DNA of 6,521 nt, taken from Candidatus Dojkabacteria bacterium (GTDB taxonomy: Bacteria; Patescibacteriota; Dojkabacteria; B142; OLB20). The translations under genes were made by a program, and so were the position numbers. This document shows positions 1 through 4,568 of this stretch, piece by piece. The stretch's first letter is position 1; each line of letters starts with the position of its first letter. The stretch lies in the NCBI GenBank assembly GCA_020429485.1, contig JAGQLK010000066.1, positions 1 through 6,521 on the forward strand, given 5' to 3'. The notes under the pieces are model-generated. The model was given only the letters and a program-made list of their open reading frames with translations. It ran no database searches and had not been told where the DNA came from.

Positions 1-64
1 TACTTAATACTTTTGGATCCCAACTTGAAGGTCCAATTGTGCATACGATTTTTGTTTTTTTCAT
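1..64 (-). CDS. pyk: Pyruvate kinase, N-terminal fragment (cut by window edge)
   Basis: This is the 5' end of a gene on the minus strand, starting with ATG at 64-62 and running off the left edge after 21 codons. The translation begins MKKTKIVCTIGPSSWDP, the highly conserved first beta strand of pyruvate kinase (family pattern T-K-I-V-C-T-I-G-P-x-S). Pyruvate kinase converts phosphoenolpyruvate and ADP to pyruvate and ATP in the cytoplasm, the last step of glycolysis. The start lies 6 bp after the stop codon of the upstream methyltransferase gene, so the two are probably co-transcribed and may be translationally coupled; no Shine-Dalgarno sequence is visible in the gap. The motif is very specific, so the identity is strong despite the short length. 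The catalytic residues lie outside the window and cannot be checked. Confidence 0.88.
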   Translation of the reverse strand, partial: MKKTKIVCTIGPSSWDPKVLS

Positions 65-70
65 ATTCTT

Positions 71-592
71 TTATTTCAAAATTAATTTATATAGTAACAC
101 AGCTGTAGATACTCCAACATTTAATGATGCACCTTTTCCAAACATCGGGATGTATATAGCTGAGTCTAAATTATTTAAAGCATTGTTTGTGAGGCCTTGT
201 GCTTCATTACCAACAATTATTGCTAATTTGTAGTTTCTGTTTTTTGAGATGAATTCATCAATATCTTGTGATTCATCAGTAAGTTCTAAGCCTACTACCT
301 CATAACCCTTATGCCTTGCTTGCTTGACTGCTTTATCAATATTAGGAAAATATTTCCAAGGAATTCTTTTTTCTTTTGATCTTGATGCTTTCTGTAATTT
401 TGCTCCAAAGGGAGGTGTGTGAGAACTCCCTGCAAGATAAATTTCTTGAACCCCACATGCATCTGCCGTACGAAATATACCGGCTACATTTGATGCGTAT
501 TGGATATTTTCTAAAATCAGAAGTATGTCGAAATTGTGTTTGCTATTTTGCTTGTTGAACCTCTTTAATTCAGTTCCTCTTAATTGTTTCAT
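71..592 (-). CDS. SpoU/TrmH-family RNA 2'-O-ribose methyltransferase
   Basis: A 173-residue protein of the SPOUT class, which transfers methyl from S-adenosylmethionine to a ribose 2'-OH in tRNA or rRNA through a trefoil-knot fold. The three family motifs are intact. Motif 1 is NVAGIFRTADACG, with the catalytic-type Arg at residue 41. Motif 2 is IVGNEAQGL, with its Glu at about 130. Motif 3 is IPMFGKGASLNVGVSTAV at about 148-165, forming the knot and cofactor site. The length is that of compact single-domain members (TrmL/TrmH-like) without the N-terminal substrate-binding domain of RlmB. An in-frame ATG at 619 would add nine residues (MLLFINNTI). I prefer 592 because the protein then begins MKQLRGTELKRF, typical of the family, and because a likely -10 element covers the 619 codon. 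It is followed 6 bp later by pyk. The exact RNA target cannot be told from sequence. Confidence 0.9.
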   Translation of the reverse strand: MKQLRGTELKRFNKQNSKHNFDILLILENIQYASNVAGIFRTADACGVQEIYLAGSSHTPPFGAKLQKASRSKEKRIPWKYFPNIDKAVKQARHKGYEVVGLELTDESQDIDEFISKNRNYKLAIIVGNEAQGLTNNALNNLDSAIYIPMFGKGASLNVGVSTAVLLYKLILK

Positions 593-598
593 TATTGT

Positions 599-614
599 AT
601 TGTTTATGAACAAT
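599..614. repeat. Short inverted repeat before trmH-like start
   Basis: ATTGTT-TATG-AACAAT is a perfect 6-bp inverted repeat with a 4-nt loop, just upstream of the preferred methyltransferase start (592) and downstream of its proposed -10. It could be a small operator or a 5' hairpin in the mRNA. AT-rich dyads of this size are common by chance, so the functional reading is weak. Confidence 0.3.
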
Positions 615-642
615 AACATAAATGGGCTATTTTTACTATCAA
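615..642 (-). promoter_or_regulatory. Candidate promoter for trmH-like/pyk
   Basis: On the minus strand, TTGATA (642-637, 5 of 6 to the -35 consensus) and TATGTT (620-615, 4 of 6 to the -10) are separated by 16 bp. Transcription would start near 608, about 16 nt before the ATG at 592. The upstream in-frame ATG at 619 would then lie inside the -10 and be untranscribed, which supports the shorter protein. Confidence 0.4.
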
Positions 643-659
643 AAGGACTCGCATTTGTT

Positions 660-688
660 TTGCAAGATTACTAGTTAATATGTAAAAT
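660..688 (+). promoter_or_regulatory. Candidate promoter for gpmI operon
   Basis: TTGCAA (660-665) and TAAAAT (683-688) are separated by exactly 17 bp, giving a predicted start of transcription near 695 and a leader of about 24 nt before gpmI. A second -10-like hexamer, TATAAG at 701-706, lies 12 bp before the ATG and could give a very short leader instead. No Shine-Dalgarno sequence is seen before gpmI. Confidence 0.5.
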
Positions 689-718
689 TTTTTAGATAAG
701 TATAAGAATAACTGCTCA

Positions 719-2269
719 ATGGCAAATTTATTTGTAAGACCAAAACCATTAGTCTTAGTATTTATGGATGGCGTAGGGGTAGCCCCACCAGGTCCAGGTA
801 ATGCTGTTAGTTTGGCTAAAACCCCTAATCTTGATAAGCTGTGGCCTACATTTCCACACACATATTTGCATGCAGCAGGTTTAAATGTTGGTTTACCTCA
901 TGGAGTTGACGGAAATAGTGAAGTAGGTCATATGAATCTTGGCGCTGGTAAGGTGGTATTTCAAGAGCTTCCTCGTATCGATAATGCAATTAATACAAAA
1001 TCATTTTTTAAGAACAAATTACTTACTGAGGCATTACAGAGAGCAGGAAAAAACAAAGTGCATATTATGGGACTACTGGGTGCTGGACAAGTACATTCAT
1101 CCTATGGTCACTTAGTAGCTCTCTTAGAAATGGCACGAGAGTTAGGTGTAAATGGAGATAAAGTTTTCTTGCATATATTTACGGATGGTAGAGACTCTCC
1201 ACCTCAAAGCGCACAGAAACTTTTTGAAAAATTAGAGACTGAAATATCTAGAAATAAAGTAGGTACAATTGCTACTGTCATTGGTAGATATTTTGCTATG
1301 GATCGTGACGATAGGTGGGAGAGGACAAGGCAAGCATATGATTTGATAGTCCATGGGAAAGGAAAGCCTGTCAAAAATTGGAATGAAGCATTGAAGGAAT
1401 CATACGCAAACGATAAATTTGATGAATATATTGAACCATATGTGATTACAAATGGTAATGGACCTGTCACTACTGTCTCAGAAGGTGATGCCGTAATCTT
1501 TTTCAATTACAGACCAGATAGGGCAGTACAATTAACTAGAGCATTTGAAGAGGAAGAATTCCCGGGTTGGGATAGGGCGTTGATTCAGGACTTATTTTTT
1601 GTTGGAATGTCAAATTATGAAAAGGGATTTCCTTACAAGCAGGCCTTCCCACCTGAAAAGATTACTAAACCATTAGGTAAAGTGATTTCAGATAATGGAA
1701 TGCGGCAACTTAGAATTTCTGAATCAGAGAAATTCCCACATGTAACATATTTTGTAAATGGAAGAGATCAAACCCAATATCCTGGAGAAGACAGAATAGA
1801 AGTACCATCTCCAAAAGATGTCGCTACATATGATCAGAAACCAGAAATGAGCGCTTACATGTTGACTGACATACTTCTAAAGAAAATAGAAGAAAATATC
1901 TATGATGTGATAATGATTAATTATGCCAACCCTGACATGGTTGCCCATACTGGTGCTCTAGAACCTAGTATCAAGGCTATGGAAGTAGTAGATGAATGCT
2001 TAGGAAGAGTTGCAGCATATCTGCTAAAAAATAAAGGTGCAATGGTAATAACTGCTGATCATGGAAATACTGAAGAGATGATCAATCTCCAAGACGGTAG
2101 CGTTGATACAAAACATTCTACTAATCCAGTGCCGCTAATGATTGTCAAAGAAGGATTGAGCCCGAGAGAGTTAAGTTTTGGCGTTCTAGCTGATGTAGCG
2201 CCAACAGTTTTAAGTATGCTTGGAATACCAAAGCCAGTAGAAATGACTGGGAGAAACTTACTTGTATAA
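719..2269 (+). CDS. gpmI: 2,3-bisphosphoglycerate-independent phosphoglycerate mutase
   Basis: A 516-residue cytoplasmic enzyme that interconverts 3-phosphoglycerate and 2-phosphoglycerate in glycolysis using two metal ions (usually Mn) and a phosphoserine intermediate; the family is usually about 510 residues. The alkaline-phosphatase-type metal sites are complete: D17 (FMDGVG), nucleophile S67 (GNSEVGH), D406 and H410 (NPDMVAHTG), D447 and H448 (TADHGN), and H466 (KHSTNP). Substrate-site motifs are present: H126 (QVHSS), TDGRD at 155-159, R190, DRD at 195-197, R265 and R268 (NYRPDRA), and K338 (SEKFPH). Minor departures are GVDGNSEVGH where GQMGNSEVGH is usual, and NGR for the common NGG near residue 348. 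The ATG at 719 is well placed: only six residues precede the KPLVLVFMDG core. The serine hydrolase gene follows after 3 bp, and pyk-trmH is divergent. Confidence 0.97.
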   Translation: MANLFVRPKPLVLVFMDGVGVAPPGPGNAVSLAKTPNLDKLWPTFPHTYLHAAGLNVGLPHGVDGNSEVGHMNLGAGKVVFQELPRIDNAINTKSFFKNKLLTEALQRAGKNKVHIMGLLGAGQVHSSYGHLVALLEMARELGVNGDKVFLHIFTDGRDSPPQSAQKLFEKLETEISRNKVGTIATVIGRYFAMDRDDRWERTRQAYDLIVHGKGKPVKNWNEALKESYANDKFDEYIEPYVITNGNGPVTTVSEGDAVIFFNYRPDRAVQLTRAFEEEEFPGWDRALIQDLFFVGMSNYEKGFPYKQAFPPEKITKPLGKVISDNGMRQLRISESEKFPHVTYFVNGRDQTQYPGEDRIEVPSPKDVATYDQKPEMSAYMLTDILLKKIEENIYDVIMINYANPDMVAHTGALEPSIKAMEVVDECLGRVAAYLLKNKGAMVITADHGNTEEMINLQDGSVDTKHSTNPVPLMIVKEGLSPRELSFGVLADVAPTVLSMLGIPKPVEMTGRNLLV

Positions 2270-2272
2270 ATA

Positions 2273-3253
2273 ATGAAATTCAGAAAAGTCATCTTTATTC
2301 TGCTAGTAATAATCTATATAAACCTCACGCTTACCACTTTTTTTTACGCTTCTTACAAACTAAAAAGAGAATCATTTATCAGTTCTAAAGCGCATTATAT
2401 AGATGGGGTTAAATTTTCAGATAAGAGTAAGTCTATAAATATTGCATATAATGTTACAAAGGGAGTAGATTTGAGCTTTACAGCAAGGGTCAGTGAGGAA
2501 GACATACAATTGATGCAGGAACAGATTTATCAGATTCTTGGTAACGAAATGGATAATTATGCAATTTATGTAAAAGATCTAAATTCAACAGCATACTGGG
2601 AACATAATTCTACTCAGGCCTTTTACCCAGCTAGTATTTACAAAGTTCCACTTGCAATAATTACTTTAAAAGATATTGACGATGGTAAGTTTACTCTTAC
2701 TGATAATTTTTTGGTAACTCCAGCTGATAAACCTTATACATTTGACAGATTAGCTCAGATACCTGGAAGCTATAACATGAGTGTTTCTGAATTATTAAGA
2801 TATATGATTGTTTATAGTGACAACACAGCAATGATTACCTTGGAGAACAGAAATGGTGGTGTCTACGCTCTGCAAACTAGAATGCAACAAGAACTAGATA
2901 TTACAGGAATTACTAGAGTTCCTCACATTACCAATGCTGCTTCTATAGCAAAGTTCTATCAAGGGATTTATAACCAAGAATATCTTACAAAAGAAAACAA
3001 TGATTATCTGCTAGATCTACTTAAAAATACTGCAGCTACTTTTGACGATAGAATTGTTTCAGGCGTTCCTGCTGAGGTTGAGGTAGCTCATAAAATTGGG
3101 AATCTAAATGGCGTATATCAAGATGCAGGTATTGTCTACGCAGAACACGAATATGTGATAGTTATTTTAAATAAAAATACATTAACTACAACTGCCTCTT
3201 CCAAAATTTCTCAAATTTCAAGAATTGTTTACGATGTTTTCGGAAAAGATTGA
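2273..3253 (+). CDS. Membrane-anchored class A beta-lactamase-fold serine hydrolase
   Basis: A 326-residue protein with an uncleaved-looking hydrophobic segment at about residues 6-26 (no lipobox Cys), a linker to about 75, and a C-terminal serine beta-lactamase/DD-peptidase-fold domain facing outside the membrane. The three active-site motifs are SxxK as SIYK (S121, K124), SDN at 182-184, and KTG represented by KIG (274-276) in a VAHKIGNLNGVYQDAG context typical of the Beta-lactamase2 family (PF13354). The omega-loop ExxLN holding the deacylating Glu166 of true class A enzymes is not seen: no Glu occurs between residues 208 and 235, where it is expected. A peptidoglycan peptidase, esterase or penicillin-binding role is therefore at least as likely as beta-lactam hydrolysis. 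The start overlaps nothing but sits 3 bp after the gpmI stop with no nearby Shine-Dalgarno sequence, suggesting translational coupling. It ends in TGA. Confidence 0.88.
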   Translation: MKFRKVIFILLVIIYINLTLTTFFYASYKLKRESFISSKAHYIDGVKFSDKSKSINIAYNVTKGVDLSFTARVSEEDIQLMQEQIYQILGNEMDNYAIYVKDLNSTAYWEHNSTQAFYPASIYKVPLAIITLKDIDDGKFTLTDNFLVTPADKPYTFDRLAQIPGSYNMSVSELLRYMIVYSDNTAMITLENRNGGVYALQTRMQQELDITGITRVPHITNAASIAKFYQGIYNQEYLTKENNDYLLDLLKNTAATFDDRIVSGVPAEVEVAHKIGNLNGVYQDAGIVYAEHEYVIVILNKNTLTTTASSKISQISRIVYDVFGKD

Positions 3254-3284
3254 TGCCTGAGTAGAATTATTTTTTAGAGTAATC

Positions 3285-3290
3285 TATACT
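3285..3290 (+). promoter_or_regulatory. Candidate -10 element just before the 3297 gene
   Basis: TATACT matches 5 of 6 positions of the -10 consensus and ends 6 bp before the ATG at 3297. Transcription would begin at or next to the A of the ATG, so the mRNA could be leaderless, consistent with the lack of a Shine-Dalgarno sequence. No good -35 is seen at the proper distance, so read-through from the gpmI operon across the 43-bp gap is the alternative. Confidence 0.35.
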
Positions 3291-3296
3291 TTTATT

Positions 3297-3857
3297 ATGA
3301 AGAATTTAACAAAAGGTGTAGAACTAACAACAGATTTTATTCTGGCAAGCTTATTGCTTGTTATTGTAATGGGTACCTTTGTTTTTGGTCTTAACCTTTC
3401 ACCAATCGGAATTGAAACATTTGATAATGATTTTGCAGTGTTGGGTGTAGATGCGGTTGATGAAGACTACGGAGTAACTTTTAGTCCAAATGTATTAGGT
3501 ACAGAAGAAATGGATGTATTTATAGCTGATACTAATATCAATACAACGATAATTAATTACAGCTTTGATAAAATAACTAGTGGATATATTAATTATCAAG
3601 CATTTGAAATTAGTAATCGAACAGAGAATGAAATCTATTACAAGATAACTCCACAAATAGATTCAGAATTATACAAAGTTTTGGCTTTAAAGCTAGTAAT
3701 TGGTAATGAAGAGTATTTGTTGAGTGAGCTTACGAATGGTGATAATAGTGTAGTTATCCCTATTTCTCCAGATACTAATGTTACTGCAACTATACAAATG
3801 TATACATCTGCAAACATTAACTTTCCAGTAGACTTCACACTTGAAGTAAAAAAATAA
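3297..3857 (+). CDS. Unrecognised membrane-anchored protein with extracytoplasmic beta-rich domain
   Basis: A 186-residue protein I do not recognise. Residues 1-13 are a short polar, slightly basic N-terminus, and residues about 14-33 are strongly hydrophobic (FILASLLLVIVMGTFVFGL), a signal anchor or signal peptide without a lipobox. The remainder is acidic, rich in Asn, Thr, Ile and Val, and shows alternating beta-strand patterns (EISNRTENEIYYKITP, ALKLVIG, SVVIPISP, FTLEVKK), suggesting a single Ig-like or TasA/camelysin-like beta sandwich outside the membrane. That fold guess is inference only. The N-terminal KGVEL superficially recalls a type IV pilin leader, but the Glu at +5 is missing. 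It lies 43 bp after the serine hydrolase gene on the same strand and may belong with it as a surface function. No Shine-Dalgarno sequence is present, and no clear terminator follows. Confidence 0.75.
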   Translation: MKNLTKGVELTTDFILASLLLVIVMGTFVFGLNLSPIGIETFDNDFAVLGVDAVDEDYGVTFSPNVLGTEEMDVFIADTNINTTIINYSFDKITSGYINYQAFEISNRTENEIYYKITPQIDSELYKVLALKLVIGNEEYLLSELTNGDNSVVIPISPDTNVTATIQMYTSANINFPVDFTLEVKK

Positions 3858-3862
3858 CCTGT

Positions 3863-3890
3863 TTTACTATAGGACTGATCATGGTATAAT
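3863..3890 (+). promoter_or_regulatory. Extended -10 promoter for the 4005 gene
   Basis: A perfect extended -10, TGGTATAAT (3882-3890), is preceded at 16 bp by TTTACT (3863-3868, 4 of 6 to the -35 consensus). This is one of the two best promoters in the window. It predicts transcription starting near 3897 and a leader of about 108 nt before the ATG at 4005. It lies only a few bases after the stop of the preceding gene, so the 4005 gene has its own transcription unit. Confidence 0.7.
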
Positions 3891-3904
3891 GTAACTGCAT
3901 TATA
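3885..3904. repeat. Dyad symmetry spanning the -10 and start point
   Basis: TATAATG (3885-3891) and CATTATA (3898-3904) are perfect reverse complements separated by 6 bp. The left arm is the -10 itself, so the right arm supplies a mirror-image TATAAT on the minus strand (3904-3899), also preceded by TG one base upstream (TGATATAAT). This could be a repressor operator masking the -10, or a symmetric promoter firing in both directions; both readings are inference. Confidence 0.5.
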
Positions 3905-3920
3905 TCACTGTGATATATGC
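3897..3920 (+). repeat. Palindrome at the predicted 5' end of the leader RNA
   Basis: TATATCAC-T-GTGATATA (3901-3917) is a perfect 8-bp dyad around a single T, flanked by GCA/TGC that extends the pairing to 3897-3920 with one bulged T. As RNA it would fold at the very first transcribed nucleotides (loop CUG). As DNA it would be an operator immediately downstream of the promoter. The right arm (GTGAT, 3910-3914) can also pair with ATCAC at 3928-3932, so an alternative fold is possible. Confidence 0.5.
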
Positions 3921-3932
3921 GCTGCTCATCAC

Positions 3933-3943
3933 AACCGAAGGGG
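3933..3943 (+). repeat. AACCGAAGGGG motif, copy 1 (in leader)
   Basis: This 11-nt, relatively GC-rich word recurs in inverted orientation at 4552-4562. Both copies are non-coding. In this copy it forms the 5' side of the GAAA-tetraloop hairpin. The copy at 4552-4562 reads the same way in the lepA mRNA, so the two transcripts would share the word in sense orientation. Confidence 0.4.
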
Positions 3944-3991
3944 AAATCCTTCAAATATCAAGTTTTTTAACATTGTTAAGAAACTTAGTGC

Positions 3992-3996
3992 GAGGT
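3992..3996 (+). promoter_or_regulatory. Shine-Dalgarno sequence within a hairpin loop
   Basis: GAGGT lies 8 nt before the ATG at 4005, good spacing, and is the only clear Shine-Dalgarno sequence in the window. It sits in the 9-nt loop of a 4-bp stem GTGC (3988-3991) / GCAC (4001-4004) that ends right against the start codon, so pairing there could modulate ribosome access. Confidence 0.6.
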
Positions 3997-4004
3997 ATAA
4001 GCAC

Positions 4005-4382
4005 ATGTCTAAGCAAGTTCGTAATCCCCAAATATACAAAAGTTATGGTCGTCTAAATGTAGGTGATCAAATAGAGTTCAATGGTCGTTTGAAAAGGATC
4101 CGCAAGATCCAAGATCATCCGATGCAAGTTGAATCTTTGCAAATAACTTTTTGGGGAGGAGGTACATTAATAATGGCCAAGTCAATGAGCTACACATATG
4201 GACAAGAGAAGATCAAACAATCAGCTCCTGTTCACTCGCAAAGTGACGTTCAGACTCATGTTGAGTTTGATAAGATTCGCTTTTGGCTAGGAATTATCCT
4301 AATTGGTCTTGGACTTATTGGTATGGGATTGATTTATGTTTACACATATCATCCTGTGATTTGGACAATGATCTTCGGATAA
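4005..4382 (+). CDS. Unrecognised small tail-anchored membrane protein
   Basis: A 125-residue protein I do not recognise. Residues 1-60 form a basic, beta-strand-like segment (LNVGDQIEFNGRLKRIRKI, then LQITFWGGGTLIM) that could be a small barrel with a Gly-rich turn (WGGG, 50-53). Residues 61-90 are polar and probably a linker. Residues about 93-113 (FWLGIILIGLGLIGMGLIYVY) are a single membrane span with small-residue GxxxG-like spacing that may favour helix packing. The C-terminus is only about 12 residues, ending TMIFG. Basic residues before the span (K90, R92) predict a cytoplasmic N-terminus with a C-terminal anchor. The start is fixed by GAGGT 8 nt upstream. It has its own strong promoter, a structured leader and a terminator, so it is a single-gene unit. 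No enzymatic motif is visible. Confidence 0.8.
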   Translation: MSKQVRNPQIYKSYGRLNVGDQIEFNGRLKRIRKIQDHPMQVESLQITFWGGGTLIMAKSMSYTYGQEKIKQSAPVHSQSDVQTHVEFDKIRFWLGIILIGLGLIGMGLIYVYTYHPVIWTMIFG

Positions 4383-4411
4383 TTTAATTGGTTTTGAAGG
4401 AAAAAACAAAA

Positions 4412-4464
4412 ACAGGCATCACATGTGGTGTGTAAGAGAGTTCTGAACTCGCCCTGTCTTTTTT
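4412..4464 (+). terminator. Intrinsic terminator with branched loop, after the 4005 gene
   Basis: The outer stem ACAGG (4412-4416) / CCTGT (4453-4457) is followed by C and then six T (4459-4464). The A-rich stretch before it (4401-4412) gives a T-rich tail on the other strand, so it may stop transcription both ways. The enclosed sequence forms two more hairpins: CATCAC/GTGGTG (4417-4422 with 4425-4430, one G-U pair) and GAGTTC-T-GAACTC (4438-4450). Together they make a three-way junction that is larger than an ordinary terminator. Confidence 0.65.
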
Positions 4465-4465
4465 G

Positions 4466-4507
4466 AAAAAAAATGAGGCTATTTGTACTTAAGTGAGCGC
4501 TGCCTCA
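4466..4507 (-). terminator. Intrinsic terminator for lepA
   Basis: On the minus strand, TGAGGC (4507-4502) pairs with GCCTCA (4479-4474) and is followed at once by eight T (4473-4466). The 22-nt loop contains the small self-complementary ACTTAAGT. It lies about 60 nt after the lepA stop, the expected position. Confidence 0.7.
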
Positions 4508-4512
4508 GCATA

Positions 4513-4526
4513 TCGGTCTATACCGA
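4513..4526. repeat. Small hairpin in the lepA 3' untranslated region
   Basis: TCGGT-CTAT-ACCGA is a perfect 5-bp inverted repeat with a 4-nt loop between the lepA stop and its terminator. No T-run follows on either strand, so it is not a terminator by itself; it may be part of the folded 3' end of the lepA mRNA. Confidence 0.4.
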
Positions 4527-4551
4527 GCTCATAGCTACAAACTTTTTCAAA

Positions 4552-4562
4552 CCCCTTCGGTT
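4552..4562 (-). repeat. AACCGAAGGGG motif, copy 2 (in lepA 3' untranslated region)
   Basis: Read on the minus strand this is the same 11-nt word as 3933-3943. It starts 6 nt after the lepA stop codon. It does not form the tetraloop hairpin here, because the flanking TCCTTC of copy 1 is absent. Confidence 0.4.
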
Positions 4563-4568
4563 CTTTCT

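Larger units (their letters stand above)
3897..4004 (+). ncRNA. Structured 5' leader of the 4005 gene (candidate cis-regulatory RNA)
   Basis: The predicted leader is tiled by four hairpins. They are 3897-3920 (5'-terminal palindrome); 3937-3952 (GAAGGG and UCCUUC closing a GAAA tetraloop with one G-U pair); 3960-3986 (11-bp stem AAGTTTTTTAA / TTAAGAAACTT with one G-U pair and loop CATTG); and 3988-4004 (GTGC/GCAC around the ribosome-binding site). The remaining single-stranded pieces are short. I do not recognise a known riboswitch, T-box or ribosomal-protein leader. The third hairpin has no T-run directly behind it, so it is not a plain intrinsic terminator; control of translation through the last hairpin is the more natural guess. 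No start codon or peptide-like frame in the leader is convincing. Confidence 0.45.

Noticed and set aside
13..36. Inverted repeat TTGGATC / GGTCCAA near the left edge, with T-runs downstream
   Set aside because: It lies inside the pyruvate kinase coding sequence and the T-run is the antisense of its AAA-rich first codons, so it is not a terminator.
39..233. Plus-strand open frame of 64 codons
   Set aside because: It overlaps, on the opposite strand, the pyruvate kinase start and the conserved motif 3 region of the methyltransferase, and resembles no known protein.
593..619. N-terminal extension of the methyltransferase to ATG 619
   Set aside because: The nine added residues are not family-like and the codon lies in a likely -10 element; kept only as an alternative.
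604..861. Minus-strand frame across the gpmI start
   Set aside because: It is antisense to the conserved N-terminus of gpmI and crosses the promoter region; it has no family features.
3297..3380. Type IV pilin-like N-terminus (KGVEL plus hydrophobic stretch)
   Set aside because: The Glu at position +5 and the usual FTLIE pattern are missing; an ordinary membrane anchor explains the segment.
3901..3917. CRP/FNR-like site in TATATCACTGTGATATA
   Set aside because: The TGTGA and TCACA half-sites are in the reverse order and lack the 6-bp spacing of a CRP site.
4383..4568. Possible tRNA, SRP RNA or 6S RNA in the convergent intergenic region
   Set aside because: No T-arm motif, no SRP GGAAG/tetraloop core and no long 6S-type central bubble; two terminators and short hairpins account for the visible structure.
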